Shown: piece by piece, positions 6,216 to 12,279 of the stretch
Position numbering within the stretch: the stretch's first letter is position 1
Layout of the letters: every line of letters begins with the position of its first letter
Origin: Collinsella sp.
Lineage (GTDB): Bacteria; Actinomycetota; Coriobacteriia; Coriobacteriales; Coriobacteriaceae
NCBI GenBank assembly: GCA_019413955.1
Contig: DXMX01000060.1
Span: 1-12,279, forward strand
DNA length: 12,279 bases
Direction: 5' to 3'
Notes under the pieces: model-generated
What the model was told of the DNA's origin: nothing
Databases searched by the model: none
The model's input: only the letters and a program-made list of their open reading frames with translations
Program-made: the position numbers and the translations under genes

Positions 6216-7295
6216 ATGGCAAACAAGCTCTCCGTCGCATTCATCGGCACCGGAATCATGGGTGCCCCCATCGCCGGCCACATTCTGGACGCCGGCTATC
6301 CCGTCACGGTCAACAACCGCACCAAGTCCAAGGCGGCGGCGCTTATCCAGCGCGGCGCCGTCTGGGCAGATACGCCGGCCGATGCCGCGGCGAACGCCGA
6401 TGTCGTCTTTACCATGGTGGGCTATCCCTCCGAGGTCGAGGAACTCTACCTGGCGGGCGACGGCCTGCTCGCGTGCACTAAGCCCGGCGCGGTCTTGATC
6501 GACCTCACCACGAGCTCGCCCGAGCTTGCCCGTGACATTGCCGAGGCCGCCCAGGTTTCTGGTCGCATGGCGTTTGACTGCCCCGTCACCGGCGGCGAGT
6601 CGGGCGCTATCGCCGGTACGCTCACGGCTATCGTGGGCGCTACCGAGAACGACATCGCGCCGGTCCGCGACATCCTTGCCACCTTTGCGGCCAACATCTG
6701 CTGCTTCGACGGCGCCGGCAAGGGCCAGGCTGCCAAGCTCGCCAACCAGGTGTCGCTGGGCGCCTGCATGGTCGGCATGGCAGACGCCATGGCATTTGCC
6801 GAGCTGAGCGGCCTTGATCTGGAGAAGACCCGCCAGATGATCCTGGGCGGTACCGGCAAGTCCGGCGCCATGGAGAGCCTGGCTACCAAGGCGCTCGACG
6901 GCGACTACAAGCCCGGCTTTATGGTCGAGCACTTCATCAAGGACCTGCGCTTGGCGCTCGCCTATGCCGACGATCGCGAGCTTGCGCTGCCCGGCGCCGA
7001 CGTGGCCTTTACGCTCTACGACATGCTCGATGCCATCGGTGGTGCCAAGCTGGGCACCCAGGCCATCACGGTCCTCTATAAGGAGGAGGCCGACGCCATC
7101 GCCGCCGGTCTGGACTGGTCGCAGTATCGTCCCGAAGAGCACGGTGCTCACGAGGACGGCTGCGGTTGCGGCGAGCACGGCGACGACCATGAGTGCGGTT
7201 GCGGCCACCACCATGGCGAGGACCACGAGTGCTGCGGCGGCCACGGCCATGATGATGGCCACGAGTGCTGCTGCGGCCACCATCACGGGGAGTAG
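6216..7295 (+). CDS. NAD(P)-dependent beta-hydroxyacid dehydrogenase (HIBADH/GarR family) with His/Cys-rich tail
   Basis: Residues 1-300 form a complete member of the 3-hydroxyisobutyrate / tartronate semialdehyde reductase family. The Rossmann motif is GTGIMG (11-16), the substrate loop is DCPVTGG (121-127), and the expected catalytic lysine is K174 in GKGQAAKLAN. The family interconverts beta-hydroxyacids and their semialdehydes; the exact substrate is not evident here. Unusually, residues 309-359 form a low-complexity extension with 14 His and 9 Cys among 51 residues, in repeats of the type HEC(x)CGHHHGE. This looks like a metal-binding tail (nickel, zinc or copper), comparable in style to those of SlyD or HypB. 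AAAGGAAAGG precedes ATG 6216. It heads a tightly spaced run of four genes ending at 9535. Confidence 0.92.
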   Translation: MANKLSVAFIGTGIMGAPIAGHILDAGYPVTVNNRTKSKAAALIQRGAVWADTPADAAANADVVFTMVGYPSEVEELYLAGDGLLACTKPGAVLIDLTTSSPELARDIAEAAQVSGRMAFDCPVTGGESGAIAGTLTAIVGATENDIAPVRDILATFAANICCFDGAGKGQAAKLANQVSLGACMVGMADAMAFAELSGLDLEKTRQMILGGTGKSGAMESLATKALDGDYKPGFMVEHFIKDLRLALAYADDRELALPGADVAFTLYDMLDAIGGAKLGTQAITVLYKEEADAIAAGLDWSQYRPEEHGAHEDGCGCGEHGDDHECGCGHHHGEDHECCGGHGHDDGHECCCGHHHGE

Positions 7296-7300
7296 CGCCC

Positions 7301-7726
7301 ATGAGCTGGACGTTCGTGGTGCTTGCGCTGGTGCTCTTTCTCTTCGCGATCTACATTGGCTTTTTGTGCGGCCAGTGGGCGTGCGAAAAGCGCGTCATCA
7401 CCAAGCGCGACTACTGGATTGCCAACTTTGCAGGCGCGGCGGCAGTCGTCCTGCTGACCTGGGTGTTCTCACTGTTCCCGCTGGTGCAGTTTGCGCCGAT
7501 CGGCTGGCTCGGCGGCTTTATCGCCGGTCTTAAGATGAGCTTTGGCGAGTCCGTCGGTCCGTGGCGCAAACACGACGAGGTCTTTAACGTCAACAAGGCT
7601 CATCGCGCCGCCGCCGACGCGGGCGACGCTGAGGAACGCCGCCGTGCGCGTCGCAATGGCGCGGCCGACCGACAGCTCATCTCGGTCACCGATGACAGCA
7701 AGGGTGCTGGCAAGCACGCTAAGTAA
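7301..7726 (+). CDS. Hypothetical two-TM membrane protein
   Basis: This 141-residue protein starts at ATG 7301. Its GGGGAG ribosome-binding site overlaps the end of the dehydrogenase gene, implying translational coupling. Two hydrophobic helices are visible (about 3-24 and 41-62), joined by a short basic loop (CEKRVITKRDYW). A Gly/hydrophobic segment (GWLGGFIAGLKMSFG) may dip into the membrane. The C-terminal half is hydrophilic and charged, with an Arg-rich patch (EERRRARRNG). I do not recognise a family. The conserved-looking features are the G-x-x-x-G stretch and the PWRKHDE segment after it. It sits 18 nt ahead of the HEAT-like gene, so the two may function together. Confidence 0.8.
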   Translation: MSWTFVVLALVLFLFAIYIGFLCGQWACEKRVITKRDYWIANFAGAAAVVLLTWVFSLFPLVQFAPIGWLGGFIAGLKMSFGESVGPWRKHDEVFNVNKAHRAAADAGDAEERRRARRNGAADRQLISVTDDSKGAGKHAK

Positions 7727-7744
7727 TAGTAAGAAGAGGTAACT

Positions 7745-8443
7745 ATGGCAGAAAACAAAGACGAACAGCTCACCGACGAGGAGCTGGCACAGCTTCAGCT
7801 GGCAGAGGAGAACGAGAACGCCGTCGACCGCCTGGTTCAGGAGCTCGGCTGCCCCACGCGCCGCATCCGCCAGTTTGCCGCCCGCGTGCTGCATCTGCTT
7901 GCCGAGCGCGATCCCCAGCGCGTCGTGCCCTGCGTGCCCGCGCTGATCGAGGCGCTCGACCGCCCCGAGGCGCAGACCCGCTGGGAGGCTCTCGATGCCC
8001 TGACGGCGCTCGCCACCACCTGCCCCGAGCAGCTGGGCGATGCCTTTGAGGGCGCCGAGACCGCACTGTTCGACGAGATTTCCTCCACGCTGCGCTATGC
8101 CGCCTTCCGCCTGCTGTGCGTGTGGGGCGCCACGAGTGTCGAGCGTTCGCGCGAGGCTTGGCCCATCCTGGACGAGGCCATCCAGTGCTACCACGGTGAT
8201 CTCGAGTATCGCGACATGCTCGGTTGCCTGTACGAGTTTGGTCAGGGCGAGATTGACGCCGAGGTTGCCGAGAAGCTCGCGCTGCGCCTTAAGTTCGACG
8301 CCGAGAACGGCAAAGGCAGCTATCTCAAGGCCCGTTCGAGCGAGATTTGCGAAATGCTTGTTAAACGTTTTGGCCTGGATCTCTCCAAAAAGAAGAAGCG
8401 TGCTAGCGTTAAAAAATCTGACGACGCCGAAGACGAGGAGTAA
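7745..8443 (+). CDS. HEAT-repeat-like helical protein
   Basis: This 232-residue protein has an acidic N-terminus, consecutive amphipathic helices of HEAT/armadillo type between about residues 25 and 170 (for example RRIRQFAARVLHLLAERDP, PALIEALDRPEAQTRWEAL, STLRYAAFRLLCVWG), and a Lys-rich then acidic C-terminus (KKKKRASVKKSDDAEDEE). HEAT repeats usually serve as protein-binding scaffolds; no catalytic motif is seen. AGAGG precedes ATG 7745 by 5 nt. Its stop codon is 6 nt from the isocitrate dehydrogenase start, so the two are almost certainly co-transcribed. Partner and role are unknown. Confidence 0.8.
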   Translation: MAENKDEQLTDEELAQLQLAEENENAVDRLVQELGCPTRRIRQFAARVLHLLAERDPQRVVPCVPALIEALDRPEAQTRWEALDALTALATTCPEQLGDAFEGAETALFDEISSTLRYAAFRLLCVWGATSVERSREAWPILDEAIQCYHGDLEYRDMLGCLYEFGQGEIDAEVAEKLALRLKFDAENGKGSYLKARSSEICEMLVKRFGLDLSKKKKRASVKKSDDAEDEE

Positions 8444-8449
8444 CAGATT

Positions 8450-9535
8450 ATGGCGCACGATGTAGTCCTGATTCCCGGTGACGGTATCGGTCCCGAGATT
8501 ACGCAGGCCACGCGCCGCGTGGTCGAGGCCGCCGGTGTCCAGATCAATTGGAACGTCCAGGAGGCCGGTGCCGGTGTCATGGACGAGTTTGGCACGCCGC
8601 TGCCCCAGCACGTGCTCGATGCGGTCGCCGAGACCAAGGTTGCCATCAAGGGTCCCATTACTACGCCGGTTGGCACGGGTTTCCGCAGCGTTAACGTCGC
8701 CCTGCGCAAGCACTTTGACCTGTACGCCTGTGTGCGCCCTTGCCTGTCGCAGCCGGGCGACGGCTCGCGCTTCCGCGACGTCGACCTGGTCATCGTGCGC
8801 GAGAACACCGAGGACCTCTATGCCGGCATCGAGTTCGATGAGGGGGCTGCCGAGGTCGAGGAGCTCTCGCAGCTTGTCGAGCGCTCGGGTCAGAAGGCCT
8901 TCGCCGCCGATTCCGCTATCTCGATCAAGCCCATCTCCATCGCCAAGAGCCGCCGCATTGTGGAGTACGCCTTTGAGTACGCCCGCCGCTGCGGCCGCAA
9001 AAAGGTGACGGCCGTGCATAAGGCCAACATCATGAAGGCGACCGATGGCCTGTTCCTGCGCGTTGCGCGCGAGGTGGCCGCCAACTATCCCGATATCGAG
9101 TTCAACGACAAGATCGTCGACGCCACCTGCATGGGCCTGGTCCAGAACCCCAACGACTTCGATGTCCTGGTGCTGCCCAACCTGTACGGTGACATTGTGA
9201 GCGACCTGTGCGCCGGTCTGGTAGGTGGACTGGGTATGGCTCCGGGTTCCAACATCGGTGCCGACTGCGCCATCTTCGAGGCGACGCACGGCTCCGCGCC
9301 CGATATCGCTGGCCAGGATATCGCTAACCCCACGGCCGAGATTCTGTCCGCGGCTATGATGCTCGATCACCTGGGCGAGAACGACGCGGCCAATCGCATT
9401 CGCGCCGCCGTTTCTGCCACGCTCGACGAGGGTGAGCAGGTTACCGGCGACGTTCGTCGTGCCCAGACCGGCTCCGTTGAGGGCGCTGTGGGCACGCAGG
9501 CCTTTGCCGATGCCGTTATCGCGCACCTGGCCTAA
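8450..9535 (+). CDS. icd: Isocitrate dehydrogenase, NAD-specific type (isocitrate/isopropylmalate dehydrogenase family)
   Basis: This 361-residue enzyme should oxidatively decarboxylate isocitrate to 2-oxoglutarate. The substrate loop RSVNVALRK (79-87) has the Ser and Asn typical of isocitrate rather than isopropylmalate enzymes. R96 and R117, Y124 (ENTEDLYAG) and K191 (HKANIMK) match catalytic positions. D224, D248 and D252 match metal ligands, and NLYGDIVSDLCAGLVGGLG (244-262) is the family signature. In the cofactor loop, THGSAPD..GQDIAN carries D285, I286 and A292 where NADP enzymes such as E. coli Icd have Lys, Tyr and Val, which indicates NAD. The length suits the short homodimeric class. 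GAGGAG lies 9 nt before ATG 8450. It is the last gene of the 6216-9535 run. Homoisocitrate dehydrogenase is a less likely alternative. Confidence 0.88.
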   Translation: MAHDVVLIPGDGIGPEITQATRRVVEAAGVQINWNVQEAGAGVMDEFGTPLPQHVLDAVAETKVAIKGPITTPVGTGFRSVNVALRKHFDLYACVRPCLSQPGDGSRFRDVDLVIVRENTEDLYAGIEFDEGAAEVEELSQLVERSGQKAFAADSAISIKPISIAKSRRIVEYAFEYARRCGRKKVTAVHKANIMKATDGLFLRVAREVAANYPDIEFNDKIVDATCMGLVQNPNDFDVLVLPNLYGDIVSDLCAGLVGGLGMAPGSNIGADCAIFEATHGSAPDIAGQDIANPTAEILSAAMMLDHLGENDAANRIRAAVSATLDEGEQVTGDVRRAQTGSVEGAVGTQAFADAVIAHLA

Positions 9536-9547
9536 GGCATGCAGACT

Positions 9548-9578
9548 GCAAACGCCTAAATAGTACTTAAGTGTTTGC
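9548..9578 (+). other. Small stem after icd
   Basis: GCAAAC (9548-9553) and GTTTGC (9573-9578) can pair. The loop contains the palindrome ACTTAAGT. It precedes the terminator and may add to transcript end stability. Confidence 0.3.
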
Positions 9579-9594
9579 GTATAACCTGAGAATC

Positions 9595-9627
9595 AATACG
9601 CCCGGCGCTTTGTCGGGCGTATTCTAT
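9595..9627 (+). terminator. Intrinsic terminator of the four-gene run
   Basis: AATACGCCCG (9595-9604) pairs perfectly with CGGGCGTATT (9614-9623) around a nine-base loop. A short T-containing run (CTATTG) follows. It is symmetric in base content, so it is probably functional but with a weak U-tract. Confidence 0.75.
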
Positions 9628-9661
9628 TGCGGACTATGTTTCCTAACAAGGAGTAACTGAT

Positions 9662-10756
9662 ATGGGTCTGATTCAAAAGAAGGACGAGAAGGACGAGATC
9701 GACGGCATCCAGATCATCGAGCGCGGCGAAGGCCCCGATGGTGATGAGGAGGAGAAGATCGATCTGGTCGCCGGTACGTCTGCCGAACATATTGCCGCCG
9801 GTACGACGGCCGAGGAGGAGGACGCTCGCCTGGAGGCAAAGATCGCCGCGGACGCCGCCGACGAGAACCTCATGCCCGAGGAGCAGGACGAGGACGACGA
9901 TATCCTGGGTTCCGACGAAGACGACCGCGCATCCAAGCACAAGAAGACGATGATTGCCGCCTTTGTGGTTGCAGTCGTGATTGCTGCCGTGATTGGCTTC
10001 TTTATTGGCAATGGTGGTTTTGGCGGCAAGGGTGTCGGCTCGGCGACCCTCACCGAGGACCAGCTCGATTCGACCGTGGCAAGCTACAGCTACAACGGCA
10101 AGAAGAGCGACATCACCGCGCGCGAGGCCATTGAGAGCCAGTACAGCCTCGACACCGTCAAGGATGGCGATGGCAACTACACCGCTCCCTCTGCCGACGT
10201 CATCCTGTCCTACGTGCGCAACAAGATCCTGCTCGACGCTGCCGAGGACGAGGGCATCACCGTCTCTTCTAAGGAGATGAAGAAGTACGCCGAGGATTCC
10301 ATCGGCACTTCGGACTACAAGACCATGGCCACGCAGTATGGCGTGTCCAAGGACCAGGCCAAGCAGATCGTCCGTCAGTCCGCGACGCTGCAGAAGCTCT
10401 ACAAGAAGAAGGTGGGCGATAGCTCCGCAAGCATGCCGACCGCCCCGACCGAGCCTGCTGACGGCAACGAGGAGACCGCGAGCAAGGACTACGCCGATTA
10501 CATCATCAAACTTGCCGGCGACGAGTGGGATAGCGAAAAGGGCACCTGGAAGGACGCCGATAGCACCTACGCTAAGGCCTTCGCTGACGATGCCTTTACG
10601 GCTGATAGCGCTACCTACAAGCAGGCCATGACCGCCTATTACACCGCCTACCAGCAGTACTCTTCGCAGGCTTCGAGCGCCAGCTCCAAGTGGACCGAGT
10701 ATGCTAACGGCCTGTATGCCAAGGCCAACATCAGCATCTACGGCCTGTTTGCGTAA
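9662..10756 (+). CDS. Membrane-anchored SurA-N-like protein
   Basis: This 364-residue protein has a long acidic cytoplasmic N-terminus (residues 1-90), a KHKK stop and one TM helix (about 97-116). A Gly-rich spacer leads to an extracytoplasmic domain. Residues 176-250 (ADVILSYVRNKILLDAAEDEGITVSSKEMKKYA, given here as separate motifs VILSYVRNKIL and DEGITVSSKEM) follow the SurA N-terminal chaperone pattern of PrsA/SurA foldases. No parvulin PPIase domain follows; the C-terminal part is a helical Tyr/Ser/Ala-rich segment. It may be a secretion chaperone or a cell-envelope protein. AAGGAG lies 8 nt before ATG 9662. It looks monocistronic between two terminators. Confidence 0.78.
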   Translation: MGLIQKKDEKDEIDGIQIIERGEGPDGDEEEKIDLVAGTSAEHIAAGTTAEEEDARLEAKIAADAADENLMPEEQDEDDDILGSDEDDRASKHKKTMIAAFVVAVVIAAVIGFFIGNGGFGGKGVGSATLTEDQLDSTVASYSYNGKKSDITAREAIESQYSLDTVKDGDGNYTAPSADVILSYVRNKILLDAAEDEGITVSSKEMKKYAEDSIGTSDYKTMATQYGVSKDQAKQIVRQSATLQKLYKKKVGDSSASMPTAPTEPADGNEETASKDYADYIIKLAGDEWDSEKGTWKDADSTYAKAFADDAFTADSATYKQAMTAYYTAYQQYSSQASSASSKWTEYANGLYAKANISIYGLFA

Positions 10757-10799
10757 GGTTTGCCTGCACTACTGTGCGCTAGCCGATCTGCCTGATTTA

Positions 10800-10835
10800 G
10801 CCCGCTAGAACGGACAACGTTCTAGCGGGCTTTTT
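10800..10835 (+). terminator. Strong intrinsic terminator
   Basis: GCCCGCTAGAACG (10800-10812) and CGTTCTAGCGGGC (10818-10830) form a perfect 13-bp stem with the loop GACAA. TTTTT follows at 10831-10835. Confidence 0.97.
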
Positions 10836-10914
10836 GCTGCCGAAACCACTGGAGTAGGCCTCGCGCCCGCGCAAGCGCTCCATTGTGTTTCCCTAATTCA
10901 TCTGGGAAAACGAC

Positions 10915-10928
10915 TGCAAACGATTGCA
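10915..10928. promoter_or_regulatory. LacI/CcpA-type operator candidate
   Basis: TGCAAACGATTGCA is a near-perfect dyad centred on CG, as is typical of LacI-family operators, and it matches most positions of the cre consensus. Its position upstream of a sugar PTS operon fits, but in this lineage the regulator is unknown. Confidence 0.45.
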
Positions 10929-10934
10929 AGTAAC

Positions 10935-10964
10935 CGGTGAACGGTCGAAAACTACCGTTCACCG
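10935..10964. promoter_or_regulatory. 11-bp perfect inverted repeat
   Basis: CGGTGAACGGT (10935-10945) and ACCGTTCACCG (10954-10964) are separated by CGAAAACT. Each arm contains two CGGT units 7 bp apart. A near-identical arm recurs at 11153-11163 (CGGTAAACGGT). It is likely an operator for a dimeric regulator. Confidence 0.55.
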
Positions 10965-11232
10965 ATAATCTCAAAACTGGTTCTAACTGGTATTAAGTCA
11001 AAAAGACCAATTCACATATCTTCACAATGACCTGCAATTTTTCTACACGCTATTTTTAGCCGCCCTGCGTTGTTTAGACACAGGAAAAGATCCGATCTTT
11101 TGCCAAAGCATTTCGGAACGGTTTCAAAACCGCAGGTAGAAGTGTTAACGACCGGTAAACGGTCGATTTATCACCGTGAGCGGTGCAAAAACGTTTTACC
11201 GTATGAATCAACGAAAGCGACCTCTTCTGGGG

Positions 11233-11241
11233 TGATATAGT
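11233..11241 (+). promoter_or_regulatory. Extended -10 promoter of the PTS operon
   Basis: TGATATAGT contains the extended TGn motif followed by TATAGT (11236-11241). No good -35 is present 16-18 bp upstream, which fits an extended -10 or an activator-dependent promoter. The predicted start near 11248 leaves a leader of about 140 nt. Confidence 0.5.
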
Positions 11242-11334
11242 GACAACAACACGTCACGTGGTTACTACCAGTTTAGAAACCACTGGTCTTCAAAGTACGC
11301 TTTCTAAGAAGCTTTAAGGGCGAGCGCCCGCTGG

Positions 11335-11377
11335 CTTCCGAAAATCATCGGACTCAGATCGTACACACCTTCGGAAG
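11335..11377 (+). promoter_or_regulatory. Leader hairpin overlapping the EIIA ribosome-binding site
   Basis: CTTCCGAA (11335-11342) pairs perfectly with TTCGGAAG (11370-11377). The 3' arm runs into GGAAGGGA, the Shine-Dalgarno for ATG 11388. A small GGGCG/CGCCC stem precedes it (11318-11329). Confidence 0.5.
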
Positions 11378-11387
11378 GGAAATTTGA

Positions 11388-11831
11388 ATGGTTGGCTTTA
11401 TTCTTACCGGTCATGGACAGTTCGCACCCGGCCTCGCAAGCGCTATCGCTATGGTTGCTGGCGACCAGCCCGCTTTTACCGTCGTTCCTTTTGAGGGCGA
11501 CCAGGCTGCTTCCTACGGTGAGGATCTCCGCGCCGCTATTACCGCCATGCGCGAGGAGTGCGATGGCGTGCTCGTCTTTACCGACCTGCTTGGTGGCACC
11601 CCGTTCAACCAGGCGATGATGATTGCCCAGGATGTCGACAACGTCGAGGTTCTGACCGGCACCAACCTTCCCATGGTTATTGAGCTTCTGTTCCTCCGCG
11701 GCAACGCCACGCTCGCCGAGCTTGGCGAGCAGGCCGTGACCGTTGGCCAGACGGGCATCACCGCCCAGACGGTCGCATCCGTTGCCGGCTCCGACGAAGA
11801 GGATATCTTCGGCGACGAGGACGGCATCTAA
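11388..11831 (+). CDS. PTS EIIA component, mannose/galactosamine (AgaF-like) family
   Basis: This 147-residue cytoplasmic phosphocarrier accepts phosphate from HPr and passes it to EIIB. His9 in FILTGHGQFAPG is the phosphorylation site, and FTDLLGGTPFNQA is the second family landmark. The TGTNLPMVIELL segment resembles AgaF-type subunits used for N-acetylgalactosamine or related amino sugars and uronic disaccharides, but the substrate cannot be fixed from EIIA alone. The C-terminus adds an acidic tail (GSDEEDIFGDEDGI). It is the first gene of the operon behind the complex control region. Its stop overlaps the next start by one base (TAATG), which implies coupled translation. Confidence 0.93.
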   Translation: MVGFILTGHGQFAPGLASAIAMVAGDQPAFTVVPFEGDQAASYGEDLRAAITAMREECDGVLVFTDLLGGTPFNQAMMIAQDVDNVEVLTGTNLPMVIELLFLRGNATLAELGEQAVTVGQTGITAQTVASVAGSDEEDIFGDEDGI

Positions 11832-12112
11832 TGGCCGATTTCGGAGCCAACGTCCTGAGCTCCTCGGTCGCCCTTTTAGGCCTGCTTGTCATCATGGGCT
11901 TGATTTACACCATCTGGTCGCAAATCAACATGAAGAAGAAGCAGAAGTACTTCAAGGAGCTGCACACCGAGCTCAAGCCGGGTCAAGAGGTTCTTTTCGC
12001 CGGCGGTATCTACGGAACCGTCAAAGGCATCGAAGGCGAGAAGGTCCAGATCAAAGTCCGATCCGGAGCCGTCGTAGATGTTTCGCGTTACGCGATTCAG
12101 GAGATCAAGTAA
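11831..12112 (+). CDS. yajC: YajC-family protein encoded inside the PTS operon
   Basis: This 93-residue protein has one N-terminal TM helix (about 10-29), a basic MKKKQKYFKEL stretch, and the YajC core PGQEVLFAGGIYGTVKGI followed by a beta-rich VQIKVRSGAVVDVSR. YajC normally associates with SecDF of the Sec translocase. Here it lies between EIIA and EIIB. I recall a yajC gene in the hyaluronan-type PTS cluster of Streptococcus pneumoniae, so a link to this PTS type is known, and the protein may aid EIIC/EIID insertion or function. It may be a paralogue separate from a secDF-linked copy. The start overlaps the EIIA stop by one base. Confidence 0.9.
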   Translation: MADFGANVLSSSVALLGLLVIMGLIYTIWSQINMKKKQKYFKELHTELKPGQEVLFAGGIYGTVKGIEGEKVQIKVRSGAVVDVSRYAIQEIK

Positions 12113-12148
12113 CTGTCGTCAGCAAATAACGAAAGGAAGCTGATCAAC

Positions 12149-12279
12149 ATGGCAGAACCCAACATTCTTCTTACCCGCATCGATAACCGACTGGTTCATG
12201 GTCAGGTTGCCACCCAGTGGAACTCCACCCTGGGCTCCAACCTCATCCTCGTCGCCAACGACGACGTGGCGTCCAACAC
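12149..12279 (+). CDS. PTS EIIB component, mannose/fructose/sorbose family (3' partial)
   Basis: Only the first 43 codons are in the window. The sequence MAEPNILLTRIDNRLVHGQV contains the RIDxRLxHGQV signature of EIIB of the mannose family; His17 is the phosphorylated residue. It would take phosphate from the EIIA encoded at 11388 and transfer it to the sugar as it passes through EIIC/EIID. AAGGA (about 12133-12137) precedes ATG 12149 after a rather long spacer of about 11 nt. It lies 36 nt after yajC, in the same operon. EIIC and EIID are expected just beyond the window edge. Confidence 0.92.
   Translation, partial: MAEPNILLTRIDNRLVHGQVATQWNSTLGSNLILVANDDVASN

Larger units (their letters stand above)
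10836..11387 (+). promoter_or_regulatory. Gene-free control region of the PTS operon
   Basis: About 550 nt with no credible gene, more AT-rich than the flanking genes. It holds many dyads: a CG-centred one at 10915-10928, an 11-bp inverted repeat at 10935-10964, AAAAGATC-C-GATCTTTT (11085-11101), CGGTTT-CA-AAACCG (11119-11132), CACCG/CGGTG (11172-11185), AAAACGTTTT near 11188-11197 and CACGT-C-ACGTG (11250-11260). ACCGGTRAACGGTCGA occurs twice (10933-10948 and 11151-11166). ACTGGT occurs at 10976 and 10986, exactly 10 bp apart, and as an inverted pair at 11267-11287. This density suggests binding by several regulators. Confidence 0.6.

Noticed and set aside
7469..9526. Very long antisense open frame (685 codons) across three + strand genes
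   Set aside because: Its translation is low-complexity and mirrors the GC-biased codon use of the sense genes. The sense frames carry clear family motifs and ribosome-binding sites.
11220..11360. Sigma-54 (-24/-12) promoter for the PTS operon, as in LevR-controlled systems
   Set aside because: No TGGC-N8-TGC type element at correct spacing was found, and actinobacteria generally lack sigma-54.
1..12279. CRISPR arrays, tRNA or rRNA genes
   Set aside because: No regularly spaced direct repeats and no tRNA- or rRNA-like conserved sequence were seen on either strand.

Overview
The window is high-GC bacterial DNA with short intergenic gaps, strong GGAG/AGGAG ribosome-binding sites, intrinsic terminators and every credible gene on the + strand. 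The gene content (ComF, long-form HPF, DegV, a mannose-family PTS operon carrying yajC, and a Vsr/DUF559-like nuclease protein of a style common in gut Coriobacteriia) suggests an anaerobic gut actinobacterium of the Coriobacteriia, most like Collinsella. That assignment is inference from gene style; no marker gene is present.

Layout. (1) 3-404 is the disordered Arg/Gly-rich tail of a protein that begins upstream. (2) 507-2434 holds comF, whose Shine-Dalgarno lies in the arm of a strong hairpin, and an abutting gene for a protein with a C-terminal PD-(D/E)XK-like motif. (3) 2435-3166 has no convincing gene. It contains a 216-bp element bounded by 48-bp inverted repeats, two GC-rich hairpins, a TATAAT promoter and a leader of about 325 nt. 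(4) 3167-4182 is a family 3 solute-binding lipoprotein broken by a one-base frameshift. (5) 4500-5084 is hpf and 5164-6117 is a DegV protein, each set off by hairpins or a terminator. (6) 6216-9535 is a compact four-gene run: a beta-hydroxyacid dehydrogenase with a His/Cys-rich metal-binding-like tail, a two-TM protein, a HEAT-like helical protein and an NAD-type isocitrate dehydrogenase. (7) 9662-10756 is a membrane-anchored SurA-N-like protein ending in a strong terminator. (8) 10836-11387 is a gene-free region dense in dyads and repeated CGGT/ACCG half-sites, with an extended -10 promoter. It drives a sugar PTS operon of EIIA, YajC and EIIB; the window ends inside EIIB.

How the genes work together. 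The PTS genes form a sugar uptake unit whose permease subunits should lie just downstream. The isocitrate dehydrogenase serves 2-oxoglutarate supply. HPF, ComF and DegV are housekeeping or accessory genes in separate transcription units. The most unusual items are the dehydrogenase tail, the inverted-repeat element at 2470-2685, the palindrome-rich PTS control region, and two genes whose ribosome-binding site is buried in a hairpin.
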